Shown here: piece after piece, positions 22,091 through 35,486 of the stretch
Layout: each line of letters begins with the position of its first letter
How positions within the stretch are numbered: position 1 is the first letter of the stretch
Source of the DNA: Apostichopus japonicus
Taxonomy: Eukaryota > Echinodermata > Holothuroidea > Aspidochirotida > Stichopodidae
DNA: 64,000 nucleotides
Reading direction: 5' to 3'
Assembly: GCF_037975245.1 (NCBI RefSeq)
Contig: NC_092569.1
Location: 5,352,501-5,416,500 of the forward strand
Made by a program: the position numbers and the translations under genes
The notes under the pieces: model-generated
The model's input: the letters and a program-made list of their open reading frames with translations, nothing else
Told to the model about the DNA's origin: nothing
The model's database searches: none

Positions 22091-24211
22091 TATAATTTCG
22101 AAAGTGCTTTCGCCAACAACAGCAAAACAATTATTGAAATAATTATTGAAATTATCAGTGAAATTATTTAATTATTGAAATAATTATTGAAATTATTATA
22201 TTATTAAAACTTATTTAAATATAGTTAAAGTTCGTTTGTCTGAGAAGCAAATGAACAAACAAGAAAAGCTCTGGAGATTTGCACAAGAAGTTTGAACAGC
22301 TCAATGACCTTTATACTTAATTACAAACGTTTGTGTACATCTAATCTTATTCTTGATCAGACTATTGTAAAAATCAGCGATAAACTGAAATAGCTTTTTC
22401 TTCTTCTTCGTGTATTTGTTTTTTTCCGGGTAGAGAAGAAAGGGAATTTTAGGTAAAGACCTCACTGGAGCAAATGTAACGATTTATCACGTAGTACTAG
22501 TAACACGTAATACATTTTGCGGGAATATATCCATATGTTATTCATAATATGAATACAGAGCTCACACGTCTGACCAAACAGGACATGCTAGTGTCTGTGG
22601 TCACTTTAAGAGCCTTCAAATTGGACTCGGAACTCGGCTCATCTTTTTCTCTGTTTGTACTAAAACCTTCCGTACTCAGATTAGAATCATAATTGATTCG
22701 GAGCTCCGCGTATGTCCCTGAAGTTCCAGTTACAAACATTGGAGTGTGTTTGGGCTCGCTGCCTTCAATCCTGATGGAACCCGGTTATAATGCCAACGTG
22801 CATTATTTAACCCCTCCTCTACCCACTCCCAACCCCCCCCCCCATCCCTTACTGTTATTCCCGAAATAGCTGTAAAGGTAGAATCTGTTCACTTACCTAC
22901 AGTAATAGCGTATCATGTATTCATTAAAGTTCATGTTCTGTCATGTTTTCATGGTGATAATGAAGAGTACTTTTGCAAGTATTTTATCAATCTTCTTTCA
23001 TCTCTGTATACAGCTGCATTTTGGTGTTGAATTTGCCGCAATATGGTGACATCCTACTACCCAATCGTTAAAGAAGAAATAAATAAAGCAAAACTCAGGT
23101 TGTTGAAAACGGAACCTGTAACCGTATTATAAGTACACTAAACTGGCATCACAAACCGTGATGCAAAGCAATAGTAAAAAATTTGAGGGACACAAAAAAA
23201 AATTCTGTATAGTATTAAATGGTTATTCATATAACTCAGTATACAGAATTAGCAGCTGTGAATGCAGGTTGAACCCATCACTTAGGTATCTCAGGCAGAG
23301 TGACGATTATATCCAATTATGTGTGAACATAACAACACACAAAACCATAGCTTTATAATGTTTGCTTATATACTGCAGTGTATCTGCGATGAAAAAGTAT
23401 ACGCTGTTTTCTGCTTTTAAATGGGAAAAGCGCATGATATTTTTATCATTATGTAATGATTCTATATATACATATGTTTCTTACGCATTACGTACATTTT
23501 ATCTCACGGCTAATGTTTGTTGGGTCTTTTCCTCAACAATGCCAGGGGTTCTTGTCACGCAAGGCGTCAATATCTATATATATATATTTTTTTGTGCTAC
23601 CGCCGTGCTAAGCCCAAAAAAAAGTAATATTGGATTAAAATGAAAAAACCAAGATGAAAGAAAACAGATTTTCTAATTTAGGTGATACGGTTATGTCAAA
23701 ACAGGAAATAGGCTATCATTAATTTGTGTAGAGCGTTACTTCCTTAATAATAATTTCCTTAAAACGAGAGACGACCTCACTTGCTAAAATTACACAATAG
23801 TTTTTCTTGTAATGGTATAGGAGACGAGTTTTTATTCAGATTAAAGAATTAACGCACACACAAACATAAAGACATACATACACATGCACACATACACAAA
23901 CTGGTGACAGTGTGGAGCAATAATGGTTTTTGTTCAAGTGGGGAGAAAAATTGCAAACTATATGCAAAATTGTGTAAAATAAAAAGTATACATACAATGG
24001 TGTTCAGTTACGATCACGTGGCTATTAATATTATGCCATTTGTTTAACGCGTTTTACGTAAGAAGAGGTAAAAGTAAAGACTGCTAATACAGTCAGTCGG
24101 CTGGATGGGGGTTGGGGGAGCATTAGAGGGTGTTACCGTGTTTCATCATGTTGACTTTATTTGTACTGCCCACTTCTTACGGCATGCGATAGGGGTAGGG
24201 AAGTGTAGGTA

Positions 24212-24238
24212 AGGGCAGGGTAGGGCGGGTGGGTTGGG
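24212..24238 (+). other. G-quadruplex-type motif
   Basis: Six GGG runs with 1-2-base loops on the + strand, within a G-rich stretch of about 55 bp. It is non-coding. Confidence 0.6.
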
Positions 24239-24899
24239 TGTATTGTAGGAAGGTGGACTAGTATACCAACATTAAGTATATTTACAATCGCGTCTTCGTA
24301 GGTGCATACAACAATGGGAAGATTTTTATTATATTTTTATATTTATTTTTACGTAAAGCCCTGTAAGTGAAAATGTACTACAAGGATATTGTTGCTTAAG
24401 GTTGTCCATTGTGTTTCGATTATCTATATTAACGAAGATATATGATCAGAGGGTATGAGAGTTATGCTGGGACAAATTATTATATTTAAAACGCTATACC
24501 AACTTTGCAGTGGAAGTAAATTTGAATTTTATATTTCTTTGAAAAATTCCGTTGTTGCTAATTATGTCACACAATTCCTACTACGATAACCAATTTAATA
24601 ATTATAAACATTGTAACAGAGATGTTATTCTGGCTACATCGAAAGTTTATACTAATAATAATTTTGTATTGGTTGTAAATGATATCAAACTAATGGTTTA
24701 ATAGGGACGCGAAACTACATCCCCAGTAATAGTAAATAACGGTAAAACCTGTATGTTGTATCACTTTCACAAGCAAAAAAGGTCTGAAGCCCTTTTATTG
24801 AGTTGCGCTCATAACGTTTAAAACAACATTGCTTTCTTCAGTTCAGGATGTATCTCTATTCCATATTTAGTTCTTGAGAAATAGACCTTTTAAAACAAA

Positions 24900-25160
24900 G
24901 ATCTTGGGCTCGTCAAATAAAGCGGCTGGACTACTTAGTCTAGCACTCAGCAAACCCCAACGCAAACCCCAATAGGAATACATATGACTCGTATGGCCGC
25001 AAATAACATGTTCACATTGTATTATAAATATATTTTTATCAGTGATAAATGGTACTATAGGTGTAATATTCCGCTCTTTATGAAGCTGACAGAAAGAAGT
25101 TCTAGTTGAGGGATTAGAGTTAATTAAACAATGCATTAACATTTAACAGTTTTAGGCCTT
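24900..25160. repeat. Diverged dispersed repeat, copy B
   Basis: Collinear with 13201-13465: GGACTACTTAGTCTA on the left, a shared ATGTTTACA/ATGTTCACA-type word in the middle, ATTAACATT and AGGCC on the right. The pair is old and the family is unnamed. Confidence 0.5.
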
Positions 25161-26104
25161 CCCTCATCAAATTGAGGTCCTCGTCAATTTATCCCGAAAG
25201 AAAGTATTCTATAGAACAAGCAAATTTCAAAGTTGGACATCTTGAATTCCGGAGTAGCTTTTGAATCACCACTAACAATTCTTTCTTCTTTTTTTCAAGA
25301 TGAACTTTAGTTCGATAAAAAAGAGAAAAAAAAGAAAAGAAAAAAAAAGCCAAAGTCATCTTTCGGTATTCTCGATTTTTACGTACCGGTATATTAACGG
25401 CGATGACTGAGTCGCATGCAGTCCGCTCATATAGTAAACTTTCTTTAGGGGATTTGTCCGTCATAAACGAAACTACGAACGTGTGGTATTAGAAGAACAA
25501 ATAACTTTTACAAATCGACTAGAGGGTGTTTTCTTAATTTCAGCACAACTGCAAACCTACTGGCAGTTATTAACTCATATCACTAGCCTTATAATGTTGT
25601 AGTGTTACTGGCGTGGACATCATGCACACTGAATGATAGGTTAGCGACATTTAAGTGTGGGCAGCTGGTTGAAAGTTACATACTCTTGCTTGGTGTTTTT
25701 GACGCCAATGCATCGAACGATAACCAAGGAGCCTATGCATGGTACCATTGCGTACGTGATTGCTATACAGCTGAACACGGACCTTTGTACGATACGGAGT
25801 CGCTTGGGTTTGATTAAGCGCGAACATCATCATACAGAGTCCCATATAGTTTATATGAAATTTCAAACTGTCCAGCTATCCCCGGATCTATGTATTGTAC
25901 GAAACGAACGTCTTTCGTATTCTAGCTGTATTATAATTAGTGAGTGGACACGCAATAACTCCTAAAACAGGGCGTGTGGTTGGTCGCGATTAAACTATTG
26001 CCGGGGTTGATTTCAAGTGGTGGTATAGGAAAATATGAGTCATAATTTGTTTATATATTATAATTTGTATTTATAATATAATTATATTTGTTTATATAAT
26101 ATAA

Positions 26105-26107
26105 TTT

Positions 26108-26194
<87 letters not shown>

Positions 26195-26290
26195 AATATA
26201 CATATATATATAATAATATAATATAATATCATATCATATCATATAATATAATATTATATCATATCATATCACATCATATCATATCATATA
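26105..26290. repeat. (TA)n followed by ATATC pentamer-type repeat
   Basis: Pure TA from about 26110 to 26191, then ATAATATAATATA, then repeated ATATC/ATATCAT words to 26290. The two blocks probably arose from one another by slippage. Confidence 0.95.
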
Positions 26291-27339
26291 TATTTTAAAT
26301 CCATAATCGATAATCCATAATCGATTTTTCATATAGTCTTTCCAAAGAATGAACTTAGAAACATGCATCATTAGTTCCTACTCGTTAACGAACCATATCA
26401 TTTTCATTACTTCCTGTGAAGTTCGTTGAAGAAAGGGGGTCAAGATGATCGTTTGGATTGCATTACTCTGTTTTTCTCATTGACATAATCTCGCTTTTAT
26501 CAAATATGATTAAAAAAAGATTCTCGGTAGAGACTATAATTGGATGAATTTTTGAAAAGGACTCTCCCAGTTTATCTACCGTGTGCACTGGTTCCGTGTG
26601 CGTGTGGCTGTTTCGCTCTCGCTGTTTCCCTTTCCCTTTCGTAATAAAATAATATGGTAATATGGAATTTTTTCAAAATTCAATAACATACTTTTCCAAG
26701 AAATGATCCCAAAACATGGCAAACGTTTTGTTTGCCTTCGTAGTATAGATCGTCATATAACATGCAGTGTGAGTGAAACAGGATAACTCTGTCGCCACAA
26801 ATGAATGTGAAGCCCCTCCCCCTGTACCTAATCCCATGTGACTATTTTCCAAAACACCCCCCCCCTTCCCCACCTCCACACCTACTTCCAAACCTCGTCT
26901 ATATATCAAAAACGATTGAAAAGTCCTGTTTTTTTCCTTAGTAAATGTCAATCGTATATAATTGCATATTATTAAAACGCGATCGGTGAACCAATCACAT
27001 ACAATCGAATACACACCGCACGCAGGCTCATGTATAACATACATAAAGAAGAATTCAAAACCTCATTGAGAATGACATGTTATGATAGAGCTCATCCAGG
27101 TAAAGCACATATTTGGTGGTAAAAAATGGGGGGAAATGTGCTATTCTTGGCAAGGATGATAGGTAATTTGAGTCCCTATAATGAGTTTTCCAGATTCCAT
27201 TTAGATTGGTGTATAGAGGTCGTCGCTGATTTCCCATTGCTTTATACAGGCTGAAACATCTGGCGAGGTGAGTTGGTTCAGACTATGACTAATATATTTA
27301 CAACAGCTTAATAATAATTTCAAATCAAACATCTATCAT

Positions 27340-27655
27340 CATGTTCAGCTCGAATGGTTTGGGTTCTTCGGCCGATATGGTTGGGGCTTCCCGGCGCGGA
27401 TGGGTGGGGTTGTTCGACGCGGATGGGTGGAGCTGTTCTGCGCGGATGGGTGGGGCTGTTCGGCCGGGATGGTTGGGGTTGTTCGGCCGGGATGGTTGGG
27501 GTTGTTCGGCCGGGATGGTTGGGGTTGTTCGGCGCGGATGGGTGGGCTGTTCGGCCGGGATGGTTAGGGTTTTTCGGCGAGGATGGGTGGGGTTGTTCGG
27601 TTGAGATTGTTGGAGTTGTTCGGCTGGGATGGTTGGGTTTGCTCAGCTGGAATAG
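27340..27655. repeat. 23-bp minisatellite (CGGCCGGGATGGTTGGGGTT)
   Basis: About 13 units of a 23-bp G-rich sequence with GCGCGGATGGGTGGGG and GCCGGGATGGTTGGGG variants. As 23 is not a multiple of three, each frame reads all three phases in turn. None of these phases has a stop, which is why long ORFs exist on both strands (Gly/Trp/Val-rich on +, Pro/Asn/His-rich on -). I regard neither as a gene. Confidence 0.95.
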
Positions 27656-30600
27656 TTGTAGTGATAGGAAGCAGTATTTGGATGTGGAGTCTAAGTAAAA
27701 CGTATCAAACATGAACTGCCGAAGCGTTTATTAGATTTGTTTCTCTGGCAGTAGCGGGCAGCCTATAATTGGAATGAACGGAATATCTTGTAAAATGTAA
27801 TTGTGGACTACTATAATGTCATGGCGTGCTCACCCACACCATGTGAATGCCTTAGATGTATATTGAATACAAGAATGGTCAAATCAAAAACACAACGAGG
27901 ACCCATCAAACTATGCAATAAAATGATGGACTGGAAAAGTGGTATAGTGTCAAAGGGGTGCGGGGAGGGGGGGGGGTGTGCTCGGATTTCACAATGTTCC
28001 GATGGATGTATAACAAGAGTTTTCTAAAAAAAACTAGCGCGCACACGTGGCCCCACCGGCAGTGCATGGTACAATATAGTGGCCATCACCATGCAAATGC
28101 GCTACTGTATATCATGAAGCCTTATATGTATTATGGGCACATAAATACACAACGAGGGTATAGTTGGGCCTGAATAGTTTAGCGTTTGATCTCGTCAGTT
28201 TGCAGCGGATATCTCAGCGTAATTTCACAGATTATTACACGGTGCTCGCTCTAACATAGTACGATAGTCGCACTGAAGGCATCTCTTTGCAAGTTGTCAC
28301 CTAATGGAAGTATTCGGGATTCGTAATTACATTAATTACAACCACATTCTACTATTCTTCATATTGAACATTAAAACGGAAAGCAAGTTTTGAAAAAAAT
28401 GTCAGGATGTTTGGTATCAGCTCCTATCGGAAATTTACCAAAAGCAATAATAACAAAATATATACTATAAAGTAAATACTTGCATGGATGATCTTTTCAT
28501 AAAGTAGGCAGTTTTTTTTCTGGTTATTAATTATTATTACTTTTGTGACGAGAAACTGTTAACCGTCGATAAGCTGTCGTATATTGCTCGTATTATTAAT
28601 CACGTTTATCATGAATACGTTTCTTTGTTTTAAAAACGTGACTTTATGTACGTTTATATTCGTTTCGTTTGAAGAGAATTAAATAACATACCATGTATTA
28701 GAAGCTTCTTCTGATTTGTGTGAAGATAAGTTCAAGTCTGTGATAGGGCAACAATATCATTTAATTGAGGCAGTTCACTCATTTATTCAGGACTGTTAGA
28801 CAAAAGGCAGTATTTGCCATACTGTATATTGTCCCTAAAGTATGAACGACTTCAAACTAACACGATAGTTATTGGTAGTTGTAGAAACAGAAATGTTTAT
28901 ATTTTCATCTTGAAAACGATGACCAATGGGTAGCTAAAAGATTTCATTAAAACAACCGAAACGAGAACTTTATTGGATGTTTGGAGTGTACCGTATACGC
29001 TGTAGTATAAACATACCTCTATCATTCAATTGTGAAACAAAAACAGTATGTGGAGTTATCCCTATACAAGTTTTTTTTTAAGGTTAATGAATTTATCTGT
29101 TTTATACAAACCGTCCTCAAACATCAAAGTAACATTAACTTTATACTTGAGTTTGATGACTCAATGAAAATGTTTCCTTAATAATCCTGAGTAATGGTGG
29201 TAAATAACATACTAAACACGAATCCCTTGTATATACCTTATACACTAGACTAATACTTCCAGGTCAGTAAACCCACACCTTAGAACTGTTTACCGGTTAT
29301 TTCCGTTCACACGACTAGTGTATGATTCAGACCTAACGCTCTTCAATACATCCCTTTATTTAGGCCTTTCTTGCCATTTTTCCCTTCATTTTTTTTTGTG
29401 TGTTTTGTGTTTTTTTTTTGTGTTTTCAAAAAATCCTTTAATATTCTTACCATGGAAACCATAAAACTTTGTGGTAAAACTGGACGTTATGACTCAGTGT
29501 GCGATGTACACCGTATATATCGCACACAGCGATGTATAGCAGATATGTTATTACCTGTTTGTATTGCTTGATGTTTCAATTACCATTACAAGGCCCGTAT
29601 GTATATATTCACGATGAAAAATAATCGTTTAAGCATTTTAGTTTATTGTGATGCGGAAAGGACTTTACACGTCATGGTGACGTCACCATGACAGTTAAGA
29701 AATTGTGCAGTTCCAAAAAAGTAAAATTTATGACAGGCTAAGCCTTTGAAACGAGCTTTTTTTTAATTGATTTTCAAAACAGGTATATAGGTATAGTCAA
29801 TTTCATGTGCAATGTTTCAGTAACAGTCGAAAATTTTGAAAATTGTCTAACTTGTTTCTGACATTGTGATTATTGTTGGGCCCATATGAAAAAGAGCGTG
29901 GGTGACAGAATGTTGAAATGGAAGGAGTTACCGTATACGGCAATTATTACTTACTTACTGACTTTATTTTGATAAAAAACAATTACATCAGGTTTTCATG
30001 TTTTTTTTTTACTGAATTATTTATTTTCCTTTGTTGGGGTCCGGTTTTGACAAAGCTGTTCCTAAAATCTATAAATTTTAAGTATTGGCAATATTTGTAG
30101 TGTACCGACACGGTTGAAGTTCACCTTGTAAGTACGGAAGGAAGCGATACATGGATCATATTCACATGGATCATATTCAATAGTGGCAATTTGAAATCAC
30201 ATATTGACAAAATGATATAGTCCCTGATCCAGAGTTTAAACCATGACATCTCTAATACTAAATTAAAAGCTTTTTTTCGGGTTGTTTGTTCATCAAAAAA
30301 AAAAATATTTTAAGTTATTTTATAGATAAAATGATAGCTATGTTCGCTTCTCCTTCCACCACTGGTGACTAACAGTGTATAGTATCTATGTATAAGCTGT
30401 TTGTGCAGTAACGTACAAACGGGATATGCATTAATTATGACTGTATACTGCAACGCTTCGGCCCATTTCCCACACTATATCTCTATAACTGAATGGTCCA
30501 TGGCTGTACTAATAACTTAACGATTGACCTCATTCCATAGACGATACCGTGTTAAATATATATACCATTCATTACCTTAGTAGACTTAATTCACAACAGA

Positions 30601-30721
30601 TCAGTAAATATACTGTGCTAATTGTTTCCGTTATCGGTCTGTGCTATAGCGACGACTTAATCATCAATCATCGCAAATGTTTTGTTTGATTGGCTAGACT
30701 GCACGAACCACTTAACATAGT
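27656..30721. other. Unassigned non-coding stretch
   Basis: AT-rich, no supported gene. A hairpin with 9-bp arms GTGTGCGAT and ATCGCACAC lies at 29497-29527, and the CRE-centred palindrome is listed below. Short ORFs are Phe/Cys/Lys-rich and not recognised. Confidence 0.5.
29671..29692. promoter_or_regulatory. 22-bp perfect palindrome centred on a CRE
   Basis: GTCATGGTGAC followed immediately by its exact reverse complement. The centre, TGACGTCA at 29678-29685, is the full consensus CRE/ATF site bound by CREB/ATF bZIP dimers. It stands alone in AT-rich DNA with no gene start nearby, so function is open. Confidence 0.4.
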
Positions 30722-31335
30722 CGATACATACAGAACAACTTGGATTATCCGGACCCGATATCAAACCATTCATTCTGGGCCTATAGTTTAATCACTCAGT
30801 CGATACAACAACTCGGATTATCCGGACCTGCGTCATCCGGACCCGCTATCCAACCATTCATTTGGGGCCTATAGTTTAATCACTTAGTCGATGCATATAG
30901 AACAACTTGGATTATCCGGGCCTCCGTTATCCGGACCCGATATCCAACCATTCATTCGGGGCCTATAGTTTAATCACTCAGTCGATACAACAACTCGGAT
31001 TATCCGGACCTGCGTCATCCGGACCCGCTATCCAACCATTCTTTTGGGGCCTATAGTTTAATCACTCAGTCGATGCATATAGAACAACTTGGATTATCCG
31101 GGCCTCCGTTATCCGGACCCGATATCCAATCATTCAACTGGGGGCCTATAGTTTAATCACTGAGTCGATACATATGGAACAACTTAGATTATCCGTACCT
31201 CCGTTATCTGTACGCAATATTCAATAATTCATTTGGGGCCTATAGTTTAATCACTCATTCGATACATATAGAACAACTTAGATTATCCAAACCTCCGTTA
31301 TCTGTACCCGGTATCCAACCATTCATTCAGAGACA
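30722..31335. repeat. ~90-bp minisatellite with pogo-like ATTATCCGGACC motifs
   Basis: About seven units with the words CGATACA, ACTTGGATTATCCGGACC, CGTTATCCGGACCC, ATCCAACCATTCATT and GGGGCCTATAGTTTAATCAC. Unit length varies between about 78 and 97 bp, depending on an ATAGAACAACTTGG versus ACAACTCGG variant and on presence of the second ATCCGGACC word. The right two units are more diverged (ATCCGTACC, ATCCAAACC). The paired ATTATCCGGACC words resemble the subterminal motifs of pogo/Tigger-type transposons, which is an inference from memory of those termini. Confidence 0.9.
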
Positions 31336-32660
31336 GATAACCTACTAACCTAGTTTTGCTTCTCCTTGCATCTTGGGGTTTCCGGGGGGGGGGGGTGTGA
31401 GGGAGTGGTGGGAGTATGGTTCCTCCCTAACAGTGATTTATTTGAGCAGTCTCTTGGAAAGATAGTCAGTGTATGGAAAAGTGTTTTAAACCAGAGGTAT
31501 ATTTTCACAGGTCACGATGGTAGGACTGTATATAATATGTATAGTGCTAACAGTTGTTGAATCATATGCCGGAAGTGACGTAATAATCGATTTCTCTATC
31601 TCTGTCCCTCTCTCTCCACGCACACTCCCGTGCATGCATGTATGATTGTGGCTGGGCATCATTAGCCCAGACTGTACATGTGTAATTAATCTTATGCTGT
31701 TTTCACAGACTCGTTCAGATTTCCTGATGGTTTTACCGTTGACTTTTTCAGTTCTAACATGTACCTTTATTGTTTCCTGAATAAGTCCAACGTTTGTACT
31801 CCTCCAATGACTTACGCCAAGGGCGACTATAGGAATGCTCAGTATTTTCATAAATATAAAATGGCTGAACAAACAAGAGAAACAAATGGTATTTCCTTCT
31901 CTAAGACTTGAACGACACGCAATACCACAAAAAGTATCCACCGTCACCAAAATAGTCTGTAGCCCATTAAAAACCACCCAACACTCTATACCCATTACAG
32001 TGCATAAGGAAGGCGACCCTTAACACAGGTCCTATAAAAGTTACACATAACATTCCTTATGCAAGAAAAGTATATTTTATTGCTATGCGGGTGCTATTAC
32101 GTCATTTCCGTTACTTTCCTTGCTTATGATCACGTCCAATCAATTTTAAGTTTCAACATTCATGTCTCTGAATCACATATTTACCACCGATATGACTAGT
32201 TGTATGAAACTTGTTAAGTTGTTTTTCCCCATTTATAATTAGGCCTTTATAGATATATCATTATTCCAAGAGGGCAGAAAAAAGCAATTATGCATGAGTT
32301 TTTATAAAAAATTTTTTTTAAAGAAAACCTGGAAGAAACAATCACCGTAAGAAAACTCGCTCTGTCATCTTCATACCGGTATCAAACAATGACTCGATGA
32401 CGAAAATTTAGGAATAATTTTGGAATCAACTTAATTACTTACCTAGGAACATGGATTTAGTGAAAACTTAGGATTATGCCTTATAATTTGATCAATTGCA
32501 TGCCTTCTTATTTTGAATAATGCTTAATAGGTTTGGTAATATCATTGTGAGAACTGAACGACTACACGACAAGCTTTTAATGATTTACATAAGAATTCAT
32601 GCAGGAAAATTTTAAAGGCAGAGTGGCGAATTTTCTAATCGTCAAATGCAAAAATATCAT
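31336..32660. other. Unassigned non-coding stretch
   Basis: A G run at 31384-31395. An open minus-strand frame of 169 codons (31486-31995) is the longest non-repeat ORF in the window. It has mixed composition, no recognisable domain and no linked exons. I regard it as unproven. Confidence 0.45.
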
Positions 32661-32738
32661 GCAGGTTGGCCTATATGCAAATATATGCAGATTGGCCTAT
32701 ATGCAAATATATGCAGATTGGCCTATATGCAAATATGT
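32661..32738. repeat. Three tandem 26-bp units
   Basis: Units 32661-32686, 32687-32712 and 32713-32738 of consensus GCAGATTGGCCTATATGCAA + ATATAT, almost identical to each other. Each unit carries two ATGCA words. Confidence 0.95.
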
Positions 32739-33311
32739 CCGATGCTGCACTGATAGGATATGAGACACATACCCTCATATAGTTTCATGCATCCCATATC
32801 ATCGAAAATCTACTTCGATCTAGCGAACAAGCTTGTAGTCTTGACATTATATTGGAAGATGGATTATAGTGTGCACACAGTAGCAGACATTCATATTGAT
32901 TTTCTACTCATATTTCATTGGTCTAACCACAGCTGCCTTTTGCGTAGGGTTGGGGACGGATTTGCGTCATTTTAAACCAACCCATGTGACGGTATATCCT
33001 CACATAATTTGATAACTAGCAGATCTATTTGTTTACCCACCATCTCGTCGGTTTTTGCGATTGTTCAGTTAGTATAGGCCTAACAGTGCAAGCTTATAAA
33101 GAAGCGCCTATAGCCAAAACAGAAAATACGAAACCGAAATTTAATTTCTATTGAAAATTTCCAATATTTGTATAATCTAGGAAATATCGGCGACGGTTTC
33201 TACGTTTGTGTGATTGTTTTATTTTGTGTTTTATTCTTGGGGAGAGGGGGGGGGGTGGCTGTTTGTTTTTTTACTTTTCATTTACTCTACCGAACCTGAA
33301 GTTCCAAATCG

Positions 33312-33480
33312 ATTTGCATATTAATGCATATGCTGTTCATGCATATGCATGAAAGTTATCCAGAAGTCGCAATACTCAACAACTGGCTGATAAAGGCCGC
33401 CAATGAAAGCCATAAATTTCAACTTCCATTCAATTCCATTAGCGATACCTTGACAGTGGGCGGTGTTTCTATATAAATAA
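33312..33480 (+). promoter_or_regulatory. Candidate promoter-like region (octamers plus TATA)
   Basis: GATTTGCATATTAATGCAT and ATGCATATGCATG give an octamer ATTTGCAT (POU-factor type) and overlapping ATGCAT palindromes at about 33312-33350. About 120 bp later there is CTATATAAATAACGG (TATA-like) at about 33468-33482. This spacing is promoter-like, but no coding exon follows that I can recognise, so it may be chance. Confidence 0.2.
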
Positions 33481-35455
33481 CGGGATTTAAGTTTCATGTC
33501 CCATCGATAACATCATTCCGTATAGATTTCGTCTAGACCTCCTGTTATTGAGTCTAACAGCCGTGTAGGAGTGGACTTACGTAACCCTTTGCCTCGCTCA
33601 AGTTCCGGAGCGTCCGTCTAGACTCAGCTTACCTAATCATTACCGTTAATGTGACCTCAAATCTCTCAGACAGTTTTACCGGTCTGATCGAAATGAATCA
33701 TATTGACCTTATCGACTCGGGATCAAGGAGAATTGTCAAAGGGTCAAGTTCAAGAAAGGTACGAGAGAACTTTTAGAGAGATTTATCAGGTCGTTGACGT
33801 ACTTTTTTTACAACCATTCTTGTAAAACGATAAAAAAAGGTATTTTGTAAATCGATTTCCTTCGCGTCTGCTATACCACATACTGGCCTATACTTACATA
33901 CTTGATCAAGTCTTTGTCGTGTTAATTCGATCGTTTTGATTTATTCTAAGTGACTCGTGTTTCAAGGGTTTGAAAAAGTTTACTAAAAGGAGGAAACAAG
34001 TAATTAAATATTTACCCATAGTATATTCCACTTTAACTGCAAAATACCATTTAACTAAAAGAACTATAGGTACCTTGGTTTTATTGTAAAAAAATAATCA
34101 TGTAATCGGTAAAAACTAAATGACGTTGTTTGTAAAATTTCTATCTGTATGGATTAAAAAGGTGATCTTGTAAGCAAGAACTCTCGAAAAGTAACACGCT
34201 TTTGTCGGGTCAAGCCTCTTTATTGTCAATTGCTTCATCTTAGGAGTCATAGATACACTGGACGTATACCTGCAGTCTATCTTATTGATGATTCGTCTGC
34301 AAATCCGTTTTGAGTTATTTTAAGTACCATTTTAGGATGTTTAATTTCTAATTTCTTGAAAGAAAAATATTACAGTATGCTCAGTGAACCGTTTGTGTTA
34401 CATTTCCGACTTCACTTGAATGAGGTCCGATAATATGTTGTAACACATGTTGGTCTATGTATATCTATGGTGTGAATGGTTCCGCAGGCAGTGAACTCAG
34501 TCAACTAAACATGCATAACAAACCATTTGATCTTAACCACGAAACTTATAACGAATTTCGGATTAACAGAAGCGATACATCAAGGGGTTCCGTAGGAAGG
34601 AGAATATCTCAGCCACACCGATCCATCCGTTGGGTAAATTACCTATTGTTTACTTTTCTTTCAAATCTCTTTGATGTTCCAGGTAATGCCGACAAGTTAT
34701 CTTTTAATTCGACCCTGCGTTGGTCACTCTGGAGAAATCGGTTATAAAGTACTGCGGGTACCCACGTCGCAAAAGCTTCAAAGTGTTCGTGTCAAAATGT
34801 CAAAATTCAAGTCAGTTTAGGGTATCGTAAAAAAAAAAGAGCGACTCTGAACCTCGATTTCTGGGTGAAAATATGTTTTGCTTTCGTCTTCAGCTCCTTC
34901 CTTCGTGTGGTAGTGCGCATGACTCTGTTAACTTTATAAGGTAGCGTGCTTGAGATCGGGGAATGCAATCAGAGGAGGTAAAGCGTAGACATAAAAATAT
35001 AAACTATCGTGTTTTGGAATTATATAGTTGAAATTCACAAAAGATGTTTACCTGTATCAAGTTTGAAGAGGATCAACTCTGACACAAATATTTACGTCAC
35101 AAAATGAACTTGTACTTAGCTTGACATATAACAGACATACGGATGTCTTGGTGTTCCGCTGTCTCTCTCTCTCTCTCTCTGTTTTCTGGGGGTGGCGGGG
35201 AGGGGGTGCTTCTCCATTTTGTTTCAGTGAGGGAGTATATATAGGGAGTTCAATTAACGATAGTAGTCTAAAATCAAAATGCAGATGTACCCGGCATGGT
35301 TTATGTTTACATATTCATATTAGTGATCTAGCGGGCCCATCCCGGCCTCCTTAGAAAAAGGATAACTACACTCCAATTACCCTAATCCCGCCTCTTCTTC
35401 TCCTCATACCGTTATGTAATATAACGTAGGCCTACCCTGGATGATGATTCATGAA

Positions 35456-35486
<31 letters not shown>

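Larger units (their letters stand above)
22091..26104. other. AT-rich non-coding stretch
   Basis: No supported gene. Tandem AATTATTGAA words occur at 22125-22195. A G4-type motif lies at 24212-24238. The dispersed repeat copy B is at 24900-25160 (separate entries). A-rich and T-rich homopolymer blocks flank 25280-25350. Short ORFs are unremarkable. Confidence 0.5.

Noticed and set aside
21531-22142. 203-codon ORF
   Set aside because: The last third is Ile/Tyr alternation from (TA)n, and the first part has no recognisable domain or codon pattern.
31486-31995. 169-codon minus-strand ORF as a gene
   Set aside because: No domain, no splice partners and no recognisable protein family. It is plausible by chance in 64 kb, so it is kept only as a remark.
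34457-34747. 96-codon ORF after the promoter-like region at 33.3-33.5 kb
   Set aside because: The tempting promoter-gene link is not supported. There is no family, no donor or acceptor that extends it, and a 1-kb gap.
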